Assembly: GCF_014137975.1 (NCBI RefSeq)
Contig: NZ_JACGWZ010000002.1
Location: 372,001 to 436,000, forward strand
DNA from: Halosaccharopolyspora lacisalsi
Lineage (GTDB): Bacteria; Actinomycetota; Actinomycetes; Mycobacteriales; Pseudonocardiaceae
DNA: 64,000 bases
Direction of reading: 5' to 3'
In this document: in pieces, positions 9,035 through 17,563 of the stretch
Layout: every line of letters begins with the position of its first letter
Numbering within the stretch: the stretch's first letter is position 1
Notes under the pieces: model-generated
The model's input: only the letters and a program-made list of their open reading frames with translations
The model's database searches: none
Told to the model about the DNA's origin: nothing
Program-made: the position numbers and the translations under genes

Positions 9035-9556
9035 ATGCTTTTCCACCTTCGTGCTCCGGTTGCCGACAGCGAGCTCATCTCGTTTTCCGCTGACGCCGCG
9101 GGAGGACCGTCGGGCGCTTCGGACTCGGTAACGGAGGGGGCACCGTTGCGGTTGAGCCTGAGCTGTACCGATCCGCAGGTGGTGGTGCTCAGCGCAGCCG
9201 GGGACGTGGATCTCGCCACGACGCCGCGGTTGAGCCGGCTGCTGTGGCCGCGACTGTGGTCAACGCCGGCCGCGGTCATCGTCGATCTCAGCCGGGTGCG
9301 GTTTCTCGGTCTCGCCGGTGTGGAGCTGTTGGCTCGTGCGCACGCCTACGCCGACCACCGCGGCATCGCGTTCAGCGTCGTGACCAGCACCCGTGCCGTC
9401 GACCGCGCGCTGATCGCCGGTGGACTCCGGGCCGGTCCGCCGTGCTTTGCCACGTCGACCGCCGCGCGCGGGGCGGCCGGGGCCACGGACGGCACCGACC
9501 ACGAGTATCCGGTGGCCCGGAACGGGCAGGTCCGGTCGGTCGTGACGCAGCCATGA
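9035..9556 (+). CDS. STAS-domain protein, anti-sigma-factor-antagonist type
   Basis: 173 residues from ATG 9035, with GGGAG six bases upstream. The STAS fold covers about residues 38-130 (LRLSLSC through DRALIAGGL). The usual DSSG phosphoserine site of SpoIIAA proteins reads LGLAG here (about residues 91-95), so switching by an anti-sigma kinase is unlikely or works differently. The N-terminal 30 and C-terminal 40 residues look disordered. The stop overlaps an in-frame ATG that could extend the next small gene. The partner is unknown. Confidence 0.8.
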   Translation: MLFHLRAPVADSELISFSADAAGGPSGASDSVTEGAPLRLSLSCTDPQVVVLSAAGDVDLATTPRLSRLLWPRLWSTPAAVIVDLSRVRFLGLAGVELLARAHAYADHRGIAFSVVTSTRAVDRALIAGGLRAGPPCFATSTAARGAAGATDGTDHEYPVARNGQVRSVVTQP

Positions 9557-9642
9557 GCAGTCCCGCGGCCTCTCCCGGCGGTTCGGACCGTGGACCGGGA
9601 TCAGTTCCGGGAACGGTCGTCACCATAAGGAACGGACCTCTG

Positions 9643-9831
9643 ATGTCATCCACCCATTCACCGCTGGTCGCTGCCGGGTACGAGGTCGCGTCGACCACGC
9701 CGTCCTCGGAGGGCTGCCAGGTGTGCGGCCACTTCGCCCTGACCGAGGACACCTCGCACGAATTCGCCCATCGGCCGATCAACCGCCTGATCTGCCAAGT
9801 GTGTGGCGCCCACCGCGTAACGAACGTCTGA
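9643..9831 (+). CDS. Small zinc-ribbon protein
   Basis: 62 residues with two CxxC knuckles, CQVCG near residue 25 and CQVCG near residue 51, spaced like a zinc ribbon and ending shortly after. ATG 9643 lies behind AAGGA. An alternative in-frame ATG at 9553 overlaps the STAS stop (ATGA) and would add a low-complexity Gly/Pro/Ser leader. The tight linkage to the STAS gene suggests co-transcription. The function is unknown; zinc binding is inferred from the cysteines alone. Confidence 0.65.
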   Translation: MSSTHSPLVAAGYEVASTTPSSEGCQVCGHFALTEDTSHEFAHRPINRLICQVCGAHRVTNV

Positions 9832-10416
9832 GAGGCCCATGCCGACGAGCTCGTTTCGAAAGCATCGGGTGCAGCGCCGTGGTGGGGTAGCAGGTTCCCC
9901 CCGAGGGGGCTGCGCGGCGGGCCGGTGCCTGCTGGCGGGGAGGGCCCTCGCTCCACGGTGCCACCGACGCGGGGGCGCCCCCAGCCCGCCAACCAGGCTG
10001 CACAACCTGGCTCACGCCCCCCTCACCGGTACCGCGATCGTGCTCACCGCCTGTTCTCCCGAGCACCCGCAGACCCTGCACGAGGGTCTGCGGGTGCGGT
10101 AGCCGGCTCCTGGGCACGGTTTCCCGGCGCCGCTCGCCCCTCAGAGCCTCGCCCTGCTCGGCATGGGCTTCGGCACCGTCGTCGGCGTCGACACCAGCCG
10201 GAGACGGTGACCGTCAACGATCTCGTCTACACCCGCACCGCCGAAGGGGGCAGTTGCACAAAAGCAGCTGCCCAAAGCTGCGCATCGCACCCGACGCGCT
10301 TGCCGAATCCGACGGCGTGTGGTCGACCGTCGCCGTTTCCCGCCTGTGAACCAGTACGCCGTCCACCGAGGGTTCACCGAGCGGGAACAGTCGTATCCCG
10401 GTACTTCCTTCATCGT
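9832..10416. other. Intergenic stretch, probably degraded
   Basis: 585 bases without a gene I can support. The long plus-strand open frame that crosses it has no start site and no family resemblance, and its composition is very rich in Arg and Pro. The only strong structure is the terminator hairpin at 10063-10097. The adjoining YqeY gene is broken, so this may be decayed coding sequence. Confidence 0.5.
10063..10097 (+). terminator. Strong hairpin, perfect 15-base stem
   Basis: GCACCCGCAGACCCT (10063-10077), loop GCACG, then the exact complement (10083-10097). It would end transcription of the STAS/zinc-ribbon unit, about 230 bases after its last stop. The symmetry would let it work in both directions. 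Confidence 0.75.
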
Positions 10417-10791
10417 TCACTCGTCGATCGGTTGCCGCTCTGGGGGCAGGTGCCGACTGAGCACGTCAGCCTCGGACCGGAGGCGTCGCGCGATGTCGCG
10501 ACGGTCGTTCTGCTCGTGCTCGCTCGCAGCGTTCGACCGCTCGTGCACTTCTGTCTCGACGATCGCGCGCAGATCGGCCTCGGTCAGGTGACGACGTTCC
10601 ACTTCTGCGGCACCCGGGCCGGCGACCGATCCTGCGATGCGCTCGCTCTCGGAGGTTCTCGCCCCAGATGGCCCCTCGGAGGGGCTTCAGCGTTCTCGAC
10701 GGCCGTTCAGCGTCGAGCGGAGAGCGGCGATGGCGACGCGGTCTCGAACCTTGAGAGCTGCCGTCAGCTCGCGACGCAGGTCGGTACGCAC
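10417..10791 (-). pseudogene. GatB/YqeY-domain protein, frameshifted
   Basis: From GTG 10791 the frame reads RTDLRRELTAALKVRDRVAI then AALRSTLN, a clear YqeY N-terminus, and hits TGA at about 10692. One extra G in the run at 10701-10704 explains this: without it the neighbouring frame continues as NAVENAEAPP, the family's conserved segment. The first frame resumes after about 10650 with AAEVERRHLTEADLRAIVE and runs to the family's usual end. Two compensating shifts or a small rearrangement therefore split the gene. YqeY proteins resemble the tRNA-binding tail of GatB; their role is not settled. Decay or sequencing error are both possible. Confidence 0.75.
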
Positions 10792-10869
10792 GTTTCAGGG
10801 CGCTAACTCGGTCCGGAGGGACCGGGCAACGGGTCTCTCGGAGCTGCCGTGCCGGTGAAGCATCACCGG

Positions 10870-11007
10870 TCAGTCGTAGCCTCGGATCAGGTGGCTCTCG
10901 TCGCCGTCGTCGTGGGGCACGGGTGTAGCCGTAACGTCTGATGTCCCGGGGGAGGGCTCGGCAGCGGCTCCGACGGGGCCGGGGCGATGGGGCGCGTCCT
11001 GGTGCAT
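10870..11007 (-). CDS. Small protein, 45 residues, unknown
   Basis: ATG 11007 follows CCAGGAGAACCCC, a near-ideal ribosome binding site, and the frame runs 45 codons to TGA. The peptide starts MHQDAPHRPG, has a Pro/Ala/Thr-rich middle, an acidic DDGDE stretch and ends LIRGYD. It has no cysteine and no membrane segment. A leader-like, disordered small protein or a precursor peptide are both possible; no modifying enzyme is nearby. Its upstream region carries the AT-rich GTTTCAGT repeats, which may be its control region. Confidence 0.5.
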   Translation of the reverse strand: MHQDAPHRPGPVGAAAEPSPGTSDVTATPVPHDDGDESHLIRGYD

Positions 11008-11085
11008 GGGGTTCTCCTGGGGTCAGTACGGTGCCGTGTTCGATGATGCACGTCACACCTCTATGTCGCATTCCCGCCTTCGAGT

Positions 11086-11127
11086 GTTTCAGTTTATTGC
11101 CATAGTTGTTTCAGTATTGAATGAAAC
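11086..11127. repeat. AT-rich repeats GTTTCAGT, copies 2 and 3
   Basis: GTTTCAGT occurs at 11086-11093 and 11108-11115, exactly 22 bases apart (two helical turns). The second, with TGAAAC at 11122-11127, forms an inverted repeat like the unit at 8161-8184. It lies about 80-120 bases upstream of the 45-residue gene on the minus strand, so activator or repressor sites are plausible. Confidence 0.5.
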
Positions 11128-11184
11128 TAAATCACAACAAAAACCAAAAAGCAAGGACACGCAGCAAGCACGGAGAAAAAGAGC

Positions 11185-12762
11185 TCAGCTAGCCGGAATC
11201 AGCCTGCTGCCGTGGCGGCCACCCAGGTGGACGCCGTTCTCGACGACGGTGCGTCCCGCCTGGCACACCCAGGGAATGCCGTGGGGCGGGTGGGCCGGGT
11301 CCTGGTAGTCGCCGACATCGGTGATGGTGGCGGGGTCGAACGCGACCAGGTCGGCGATGTAGCCGGGGGCGATGCGTCCTCGTGCAGGGATGCGGAACTC
11401 GTGGGCGGGGAGCGCGGTCATGCGGCGGACGGCTTCGGGGAGGTCGAGGATGCCGCGGTCGCGGCTGTAGCGGCCGAGCAGCCGGGGGAAGGTGCCGAAG
11501 AGGCGAGGGTGGGGCTTTCCTCCGGTACCGGGGGGCAGACCGTCGGATCCGATCATGGTGTGGTTGTCTGTCAGTGCGGCTTCGAGGTCGTGTTCGTGCA
11601 TGGAGAAGTGCACCATGGAGGCTCGTAGCTTCTCGCGCACCAGTATCTCGATCAGTGCGTCGACGGGTTCGACACCGCGTTCCTCGGCGACGTGGGCCAG
11701 TGTGCGTCCTTCGTCGGCGTGGCTGGCCGTGGTGGCGACGAGCACGTGGTCCCAGCCACCGCCGTGGTGCTGCCAGCCCGGGCGTCCGGCGGCGAACGCT
11801 TCGGCGAGTTCGTCGCGTCCGGTGGAGCTGGTCAGGCGATTCAGCAGGGTTCGCTCGTCACCGGCCAGGAACTCCGCCGGCAGGGCGGCCGTGAGCACGG
11901 TCGAGGAGGCGGTGTAGGGGTAGACGTCCTGGGCGATCCGGTGGCCGTCGGCGCGGGCCGCGTTGATCTTCTCGAGGGCGTGGGGCACGGTTCCCCAGTT
12001 ACCGGGGCCGGCGGCCTTGAGGTGTGACAGGTGGGTGCGTCCGGCGACGGCACCGATGCGCAGTGCCTCGGTGATCGAGTCCAGCAGTGCCGAGCCCTCG
12101 TCGCGCATGTGCGTGACGTAGATGCCGCCGCCGCCGAGGACTTCGGCCAGTGTGCTGAGTTCTTCGGTGCGCGCGAAGAGGGCGGGCGGGTAGATCAGTC
12201 CGCTGGACAGGCCGAAGGCGCCGGCGGTCATGGCTTCGTCGAGTCCGGCGCGCATGGTTCGCTCGGCCTGGTCGTCGGGGGTGTGTTCGGACATGCCCAT
12301 CGCCGCCACGCGCAGGGTGCTGTGGCCGACCAGGGGGCAGTGGTTGGTGACGTATCCGGCGTGGTCGGTGGTGGTGAGCAGGTCGGCGAAGCCGGACCAG
12401 GTGAATTCGAGTGGGGGGAAGAGGCGTTCGGTCAGTGCCGACGGCGCGTGGTCGTTGCTGGTGGGGGCGAGGCTGAAGCCGCAGTTGCCGACGACTTCGG
12501 TGGTGACGCCTTGCAGGATCTTGGTCGTGTCGTCGTGGGTGAGCAGGGGTGCGTTGTCGGCGTGGGAGTGCACGTCGATGAAGCCGGGTGCCAGGACGAG
12601 TCCGGTCAGGTCGCGGGAGGGGAGGGCGTCCGGGGGGATGGTGCCGGGGGTTTCCACGGCGGTGATGCGGCCGTCCTCGACGAGGACGTCGGCGGCGCGC
12701 AGGGGTGTTGCCGTGCCGTCCGCGAGGTGTGCTCCGGTCAGCAGCATGGTGGGGGTGTTCAC
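11185..12762 (-). CDS. N-acyl-D-amino-acid deacylase (D-aminoacylase family)
   Basis: 525-residue amidohydrolase-fold enzyme that removes the acyl group from N-acyl-D-amino acids using zinc. Metal-site signatures are present: FIDVHSHAD (HxH, about residue 65), VTTEVVGNCGFSLAP with the family cysteine, THMRDEGS, RTHLSHLKAAG, and IGSDGLPP near the C-terminus. GTG 12762 is the start, behind an AGGAAGGCAGG region. It diverges from the lipoate-ligase-like gene and stands alone. The substrate side chain cannot be read from sequence. Confidence 0.9.
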   Translation of the reverse strand: MNTPTMLLTGAHLADGTATPLRAADVLVEDGRITAVETPGTIPPDALPSRDLTGLVLAPGFIDVHSHADNAPLLTHDDTTKILQGVTTEVVGNCGFSLAPTSNDHAPSALTERLFPPLEFTWSGFADLLTTTDHAGYVTNHCPLVGHSTLRVAAMGMSEHTPDDQAERTMRAGLDEAMTAGAFGLSSGLIYPPALFARTEELSTLAEVLGGGGIYVTHMRDEGSALLDSITEALRIGAVAGRTHLSHLKAAGPGNWGTVPHALEKINAARADGHRIAQDVYPYTASSTVLTAALPAEFLAGDERTLLNRLTSSTGRDELAEAFAAGRPGWQHHGGGWDHVLVATTASHADEGRTLAHVAEERGVEPVDALIEILVREKLRASMVHFSMHEHDLEAALTDNHTMIGSDGLPPGTGGKPHPRLFGTFPRLLGRYSRDRGILDLPEAVRRMTALPAHEFRIPARGRIAPGYIADLVAFDPATITDVGDYQDPAHPPHGIPWVCQAGRTVVENGVHLGGRHGSRLIPAS

Positions 12763-12928
12763 GGGTGGCCTGCCTTCCTGCGGCGCTGGTGGTGGGGATC
12801 ATCCTGCCGGAGGAGGGGTGGTGCAGCGAGGGGCACAGGTGTCCGGGATGCGGACGGGGTGTTCGGGTGGGTCTGGCATGGTGCTTCGGGCAAGGGCGTC
12901 GGTGCCGGGTCGTCAGGTGGGGTGTGCG

Positions 12929-13978
12929 GTGCACGGTGAGTACAAGGTTCCGGGTGGCAAGCTGGTTGTCGTCGACGTGGACGTGGTCGAGGACCGCTTG
13001 AGTCGGGTGCGGTTGAGTGGGGATTTCTTCCTCGAGCCCGATGAGGCGTTGGAGGACATCAACCGGGCGTTGCAGGGTGCCGGGGTGGATGCCGGCTCGG
13101 AGACGTTGGCTCGGTTGATCGAGCGGGAGCTGTCCTCGGACGTGCGGATGGTGGGTTTTGGTCCCGAGGCGGTGGCCATCGCGGTTCGTCGGGCGGTGAG
13201 TCGGGCCACGGGGTGGCGTGATCACCAGTGGCGGTTGATTCGGGACGAGCCGCAGTCGCCGTTGAATCACATGGCGTTGGACGAGGTGTTGGGGGAGGAG
13301 GTCGCCGCGGGGCGGCGGTCTCCGACGTTGCGGTTCTGGGAGTGGTCGGCGCCGTCGGTGATCATCGGTAGTTTCCAGTCGGTGGGCAACGAGGTCGACG
13401 CCGAGGGGGCTCGGGAGCACGGGGTCGAGGTCGTGCGTCGGATCACCGGTGGTGGTGCGATGTTCGTCGAGCCGGGCAACACGATCACTTACTCGTTGTA
13501 CGCTCCGAGTTCGTTGGTGGCGGGGATGTCGTTCGCGGACTCCTACGCCTTTCTCGACGACTGGGTGTTGGACATGTTGGGGGAGTTGGGGCTCAACGTG
13601 TGGTATCAGCCGCTCAACGACATCACCTCGGACGGCGGCAAGATCGGTGGTGCCGCGCAGAAGCGGGTGGCTTCCGGGGCGGTGGTGCATCACGTGACGA
13701 TGTCCTACGACGTCGACGTGGACAAGTTGGAGCGGGTGCTGCGCGTCGGTGAGGAGAAGGTCTCGGACAAGGGGGTGTCCAGCTCCGGTAAGCGGGTCGA
13801 TCCGTTGCGCAGGCAGACCGGCATGGCGCGGCAGAGCATCATCGACACGCTGGTTGAGGGGTTCCGTCGTCGTTACGGTTTGGTCGACGACGAGGTCACC
13901 GTGGCCGAGGCGCGGCGGATGCGGGAGTTGATCGAGGCCAAGTTCGCGACATCGGAGTGGACGCACCGGGTGCCCTGA
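12929..13978 (+). CDS. Lipoate--protein ligase A family protein
   Basis: 349 residues. The N-terminal 90 residues (HGEYKVPGGKLVVVDVDV onward) match the accessory lipoate-ligase domain, here placed before the catalytic BPL/LPL domain. The catalytic domain shows VVRRITGGGAMFVEPGNTI and GGKIGGAAQKR, whose lysine binds the lipoyl-adenylate. The protein should attach lipoate or octanoate to dehydrogenase E2 or GcvH. GTG 12929 is chosen because the family starts at this point; an ATG at 12878 would add 17 residues without similarity. Confidence 0.85.
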   Translation: MHGEYKVPGGKLVVVDVDVVEDRLSRVRLSGDFFLEPDEALEDINRALQGAGVDAGSETLARLIERELSSDVRMVGFGPEAVAIAVRRAVSRATGWRDHQWRLIRDEPQSPLNHMALDEVLGEEVAAGRRSPTLRFWEWSAPSVIIGSFQSVGNEVDAEGAREHGVEVVRRITGGGAMFVEPGNTITYSLYAPSSLVAGMSFADSYAFLDDWVLDMLGELGLNVWYQPLNDITSDGGKIGGAAQKRVASGAVVHHVTMSYDVDVDKLERVLRVGEEKVSDKGVSSSGKRVDPLRRQTGMARQSIIDTLVEGFRRRYGLVDDEVTVAEARRMRELIEAKFATSEWTHRVP

Positions 13979-14009
13979 GCGCGGTTCGTCCCTGTGTGGG
14001 GGTGTCGTG

Positions 14010-14234
14010 TCAGGTCAGGAGTTCGGGCACGCCGGGTGTGGTGCGTCGGCGGCGGAGCCAGACCTTGCGGGTTCCGTCGGAGTAGAGCAGTACTCGGGAC
14101 AGTTCCCAGCCGGCGAATTCGGCGTGGATGGTCAGTTGGGTCGCCGCGCTGATCCGGGTGATGCCGGGGGGTAGGCGCAGCGCCCGGTAGTCCCAGTGCT
14201 GGTCGTGGTCCTGTTCGTGTGTTGTTTCGGTCAC
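14010..14234 (-). CDS. DUF5703 family small protein
   Basis: 74 residues. The body DYRALRLPPGITRISAATQL followed by HAEFAGWELSRVLLYSDGTR and a KVWLRRR end is the DUF5703 pattern found across actinomycetes. No function is known. Its start overlaps the stop of the upstream lipoprotein gene by four bases, so the two are translationally coupled. Confidence 0.85.
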   Translation of the reverse strand: MTETTHEQDHDQHWDYRALRLPPGITRISAATQLTIHAEFAGWELSRVLLYSDGTRKVWLRRRRTTPGVPELLT

Positions 14235-15226
14235 ATTGACACCACCTGTAGTCCTTGTCCGGTCGCGGAGGCAACGTAGACCGTGCCGGTGGCTGGGTCA
14301 ACGGTCACGGAGTTGGGTTGGCGGACGGTGGGGAGTCGGTGGCGTTCGATCGGTTGGCCCGCGGTGACGTCGTAGGCGACGAGTTCGTTGCTGGCGGTCA
14401 GCGTGGTCCAGGCGAGGTCGGTGGAGGCGTCGTAGGTCAGGCCGTAGGGGTGGCCGTCGACGGGGGATCGCTGCCTCATGATCAGCGGGTCGGTGGAGAA
14501 GGCCATGAGTTCGTTGCCGCGGGTGTCGATGGTCAGGATGCGGCCGAAGCGGTCCTTGACGGCGTGGGTGGAGCCTTCTCCGGCGCGCAGGGCTGCTCCC
14601 TTGTCGCCGGTGTCGATGGTCACGGGGGTCAGTGAGGTGGCCAGGCTGTCGAGTACGAGGACTTCGTCGCCTTGTCGGATGAGGCGGGAGGGTTCCTGGA
14701 ATCCGTCGGCGGTGTGTTGGACCTTGCCGTTGTCGACGGTCACGACGGTGTTGGGCTCGCGCAGGGCCACCACGAGTTCGCCCTGGATCTCGACGGCGTC
14801 GACTGGTCCGCCCGTGACGGGGATGCGGTCGAGGGTGCCTGTGGTGGTGTTGACGCGGACCACGAGGTCGTTGTCGGGGATGGACACCAGCAGTGTGGCT
14901 TTGCCGGTTTTGCGCATGCCGGCGGCGGGTCCGGGCAGTGGGATGGTGCGTGGTGGCTTGTTCGGGGTTCGGGTGTCGAACAGGGTTAGCTTCGGGCGGC
15001 CCGCTCCTGCCAGGGCGAGGGTGTTGGTGGCCGGGTCGAGCACGGTCAGGTCGGCGGGGGGTGCGGGCAGCACGGTGCCGGCAGGGGTGGTGGCCGTGGG
15101 GGGTGAGTCGGCGGGGGTGGCGGGCACGAGTGTGTCGCTGACCCGGAGGTGGCTGCTGCTTTCGCCGGTGCCGCATCCGGTGAGCAAGGCGGTTACGACC
15201 AGGCAGGCGGCGACCAGTCGGCGCAA
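14231..15226 (-). CDS. Secreted lipoprotein with YncE/NHL-like beta-propeller repeats
   Basis: 331 residues. A lipoprotein signal peptide (MRRLVAACLVVTALLTGCGT) puts the acylated cysteine at residue 18. A Pro/Thr-rich linker follows, then repeated 40-45-residue blades with motifs such as LDPATNTLAL, VRVNTTTGTLDRI and VDPATGTVYVASATG. The fold is typical of extracytoplasmic propellers that bind ligands or proteins. It should sit on the outer face of the cell membrane. It is coupled to the DUF5703 gene; no partner gene suggests a specific role. Confidence 0.85.
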   Translation of the reverse strand: MRRLVAACLVVTALLTGCGTGESSSHLRVSDTLVPATPADSPPTATTPAGTVLPAPPADLTVLDPATNTLALAGAGRPKLTLFDTRTPNKPPRTIPLPGPAAGMRKTGKATLLVSIPDNDLVVRVNTTTGTLDRIPVTGGPVDAVEIQGELVVALREPNTVVTVDNGKVQHTADGFQEPSRLIRQGDEVLVLDSLATSLTPVTIDTGDKGAALRAGEGSTHAVKDRFGRILTIDTRGNELMAFSTDPLIMRQRSPVDGHPYGLTYDASTDLAWTTLTASNELVAYDVTAGQPIERHRLPTVRQPNSVTVDPATGTVYVASATGQGLQVVSM

Positions 15227-15374
15227 CGACGACCTCCTTGGGTGTGCCGGGCGGGGTGGTTCGTGCTTGCCGCGCCTCGGGTGGTTGCTTGGCGCATCGG
15301 TGTGTCGCCCACATCGGTGGCCTCGGCGTGACAGTATCTCGCGTGGTTGGACGTGCCTGGACAGGTGGCCCGGG

Positions 15375-16340
15375 TTAGCCGGGGGCGGGGCCGGTGTCGG
15401 TGGTCGCGCTCACGTCGTCGAGGGCGGCTTGGATGGTGGGGGGCAGCACGATGTCCTCGGAGGCCAGTGAGGTCGTGAGTTGGGTGCTGGTGCGGGCTCC
15501 GAGTACGGCCGAGGCCACGCCCGGCCGGTCGCGGACCCAGGCCAGTGCCACGGCCATGGGGGAGGTGCCGAGTCCTTCGGCGGCGGTGAACACGGCTTGC
15601 ACGATTCTGGAGGCGCGTTCGGTGCGGTGGTGGTCGACGTAGTCGGCCAGGTGGGGGTGGGCGCCTCGGGAGTCGGCGGGGGTGGTGGTGCGGTACTTGC
15701 CGGTGAGTACTCCGCGGCCCAGGGGTGCCCATGCCAGCAGGCCGAGGCCGTGGTGGTCGGCGGCGGGCACGATCTCGTGTTCGGCGGTGCGTTCGACGAG
15801 GGAGTACTCGGTTTGCAGTGAGGACAGTGCTGTTCGGGTGGTCCGGCTCAGGGTGGCGGTGGTGGCCAGTTGCCAGCCTGTGTGGTTGGACACGCCGACG
15901 TAGCGGACCTTTCCGCTGTTCACGGCGGTGTCGAGGGCGTCGAGGGTTTCCTGGAGGGGCACCGAGGGGTCCCAGGTGTGGAGTTGCCACAGGTCGATGT
16001 GGTCGACGCGGAGTCGTCGTAGTGATCCGTCCAGGGCGTTGAGGAGTGCGCCGCGGGAGGCGCCGGTGCCGAACGGCCCGTCGTGGCGGTGCGCGCCGGC
16101 TTTGGTCGCCACGATGATGTCGTCGCGGGGGACCACGGTTCCCAGCAGGCCGCCGAGGATGTGTTCGCTGTGGCCGTTCTGGTAGACGTCGGCGGTGTCG
16201 ACGAGGGTGCCGCCGGCGTCGCGGAAGGCGACGAGCTGGTCGGCGGCGTCGTTGGCGTCGGTACCGAGTCCCCAGTTCATGGTTCCGAGGGCGAGTCGAG
16301 ACACGCGGAGGCCGCTGCGGCCGAGCTGTCGTTGTTCCAC
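15375..16340 (-). CDS. Aldo/keto reductase
   Basis: 321-residue NADPH-dependent (beta/alpha)8 oxidoreductase. The catalytic tetrad is visible: Asp and Tyr in VDTADVYQNGHSE, Lys in IIVATKAG, and His in IDLWQLHTWDP. C-terminal cofactor-binding sequence (SAVLGARTSTQL) is also present. It starts with MEQRQLGRSGLRVSRLALG, the standard family opening. Substrates are probably small aldehydes or ketones. It is monocistronic and diverges from uppP. Confidence 0.9.
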   Translation of the reverse strand: MEQRQLGRSGLRVSRLALGTMNWGLGTDANDAADQLVAFRDAGGTLVDTADVYQNGHSEHILGGLLGTVVPRDDIIVATKAGAHRHDGPFGTGASRGALLNALDGSLRRLRVDHIDLWQLHTWDPSVPLQETLDALDTAVNSGKVRYVGVSNHTGWQLATTATLSRTTRTALSSLQTEYSLVERTAEHEIVPAADHHGLGLLAWAPLGRGVLTGKYRTTTPADSRGAHPHLADYVDHHRTERASRIVQAVFTAAEGLGTSPMAVALAWVRDRPGVASAVLGARTSTQLTTSLASEDIVLPPTIQAALDDVSATTDTGPAPG

Positions 16341-16650
16341 GCCCGTCGAGCTTATTCGGTGGATTTCGGCGTTGTCGCGTGCCCGTGCCGATGCGGTGCG
16401 TCGTCGGTGAAAGTGGCGGGGTTCACAGGGGGCGTGGGGGTTCCCGGTCCGGGTGGTGGGTCTTGCCGCGGGGTTTTTTCCGAGGGTGTTCGTCCCGGGT
16501 GACCTGGGTGGTCATGGTCTTGATCGGTGTGGTCGCCCCGGCGGGGTCGGGGTGGTGTGGATGCTGCAGGATTTTTGTCCGGGGGGTGGCAGGGGTGACG
16601 CGTCGTGGGGGTGGGCGCGGGACGGTTTCGATGGTGCTGGAGTGGTTTCG
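16341..16650. other. Divergent intergenic region, no supported gene
   Basis: About 310 bases between the aldo/keto reductase and uppP starts. It must hold promoters for both, but I see no convincing -35/-10 pair. A run of six T at 16475-16480 is the only AT-rich feature. The uppP frame is open through part of this stretch, but the translation is Gly-rich and unlike the family. Confidence 0.4.
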
Positions 16651-17481
16651 TTGACGTGGTTGCAGGCCGTGGTGCTTGCCGTTGTGCAGGGGCTCACCGA
16701 GTTCCTGCCCGTTTCGTCGTCCGGGCATTTGCGCGTCGTGTCGCAGTTGTTCTTCGGGGCGGATGCGGGTGCGTCGTTTACGGCGGTGACTCAGATCGGC
16801 ACCGAACTGGCGGTGGTGGTCTACTTCTTCGGCGACATCGCTCGGTTGGTGGGCGTTTGGTTCCGCGGGATCGTCAGTCACCGGGTTCGGCGCACCCGGG
16901 ATTATCGGTTGGCCTGGTACGTCATCGTCGGCAGCATTCCGATCGGCATTCTGGGGTTTTTGTTCCAGGACTACATTCGGGGTACGCTGCGCAGCTTGTG
17001 GATCACTGCGACCACGCTGATCGTGTTCGGTGTGTTGATGGGGTTGGCCGAGTGGTTCGGGCCGCAGCGGCGTGGTCAGCAGGGACTGCGGTTGCGTGAC
17101 GGTGTGTTGATGGGGTTGGCGCAGTCGTTGGCGCTGGTTCCGGGGGTTTCGCGGTCGGGAGGAACGATCACCGCGGGATTGTCCCTGGGGTTGGATCGGA
17201 CCACGGCGGTGCGGTTTTCGTTTCTGCTGGCGATTCCGGCCGTGTTCGCGGCGGGGCTGATGGAGGTTCCGCACGTGTTCGAGACCGGTGGGCCGGGGTT
17301 GCAGCCGAGTGTTGTCCAGATGGTGGTGGCCACGGTGCTGGCGGGGCTGATCGGGTATGCCTGCATCGCTTGGTTGCTGCGTTACGTGCAGCGCAACAGT
17401 GTGTACTTGTTCGTGTGGTGGCGTGTTCTGGTGGGTGTGGCCGTCTACGCGCTGTTGGGTTTCGGGGTGATGCGGTCCTGA
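16651..17481 (+). CDS. uppP: Undecaprenyl-diphosphatase UppP (BacA family)
   Basis: 276-residue membrane phosphatase that recycles undecaprenyl pyrophosphate for cell wall synthesis; over-expression gives bacitracin resistance in the family. Both signature motifs are intact: [10 protein letters not shown] near residue 18 and [10 protein letters not shown] near residue 166. Eight or so hydrophobic segments fit the family. TTG 16651, nine bases after GGAG, gives the usual opening ([13 protein letters not shown]); GTG 16642 is an alternative start three codons upstream. Confidence 0.92.
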   Translation: MTWLQAVVLAVVQGLTEFLPVSSSGHLRVVSQLFFGADAGASFTAVTQIGTELAVVVYFFGDIARLVGVWFRGIVSHRVRRTRDYRLAWYVIVGSIPIGILGFLFQDYIRGTLRSLWITATTLIVFGVLMGLAEWFGPQRRGQQGLRLRDGVLMGLAQSLALVPGVSRSGGTITAGLSLGLDRTTAVRFSFLLAIPAVFAAGLMEVPHVFETGGPGLQPSVVQMVVATVLAGLIGYACIAWLLRYVQRNSVYLFVWWRVLVGVAVYALLGFGVMRS

Positions 17482-17563
17482 TGCCCGGTGGTGGGCGCTG
17501 AGAGTGCGCGTGGGTGGGGGCTGCGGCCGGCCTGGTGTGGTGCGGCCCTTACCCTCGGCGGAC

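Noticed and set aside
9925-10806. A 293-codon plus-strand frame in the STAS-YqeY interval
   Set aside because: It contains the strong hairpin at 10063-10097 and lies antisense to the YqeY relic. Composition is that of non-coding GC-rich sequence.
8150-11180. Mobile element or genomic island bounded by the AT-rich repeats
   Set aside because: There is no transposase, integrase or tRNA target, and the repeats are short and imperfect, so I keep them as unexplained repeats only.
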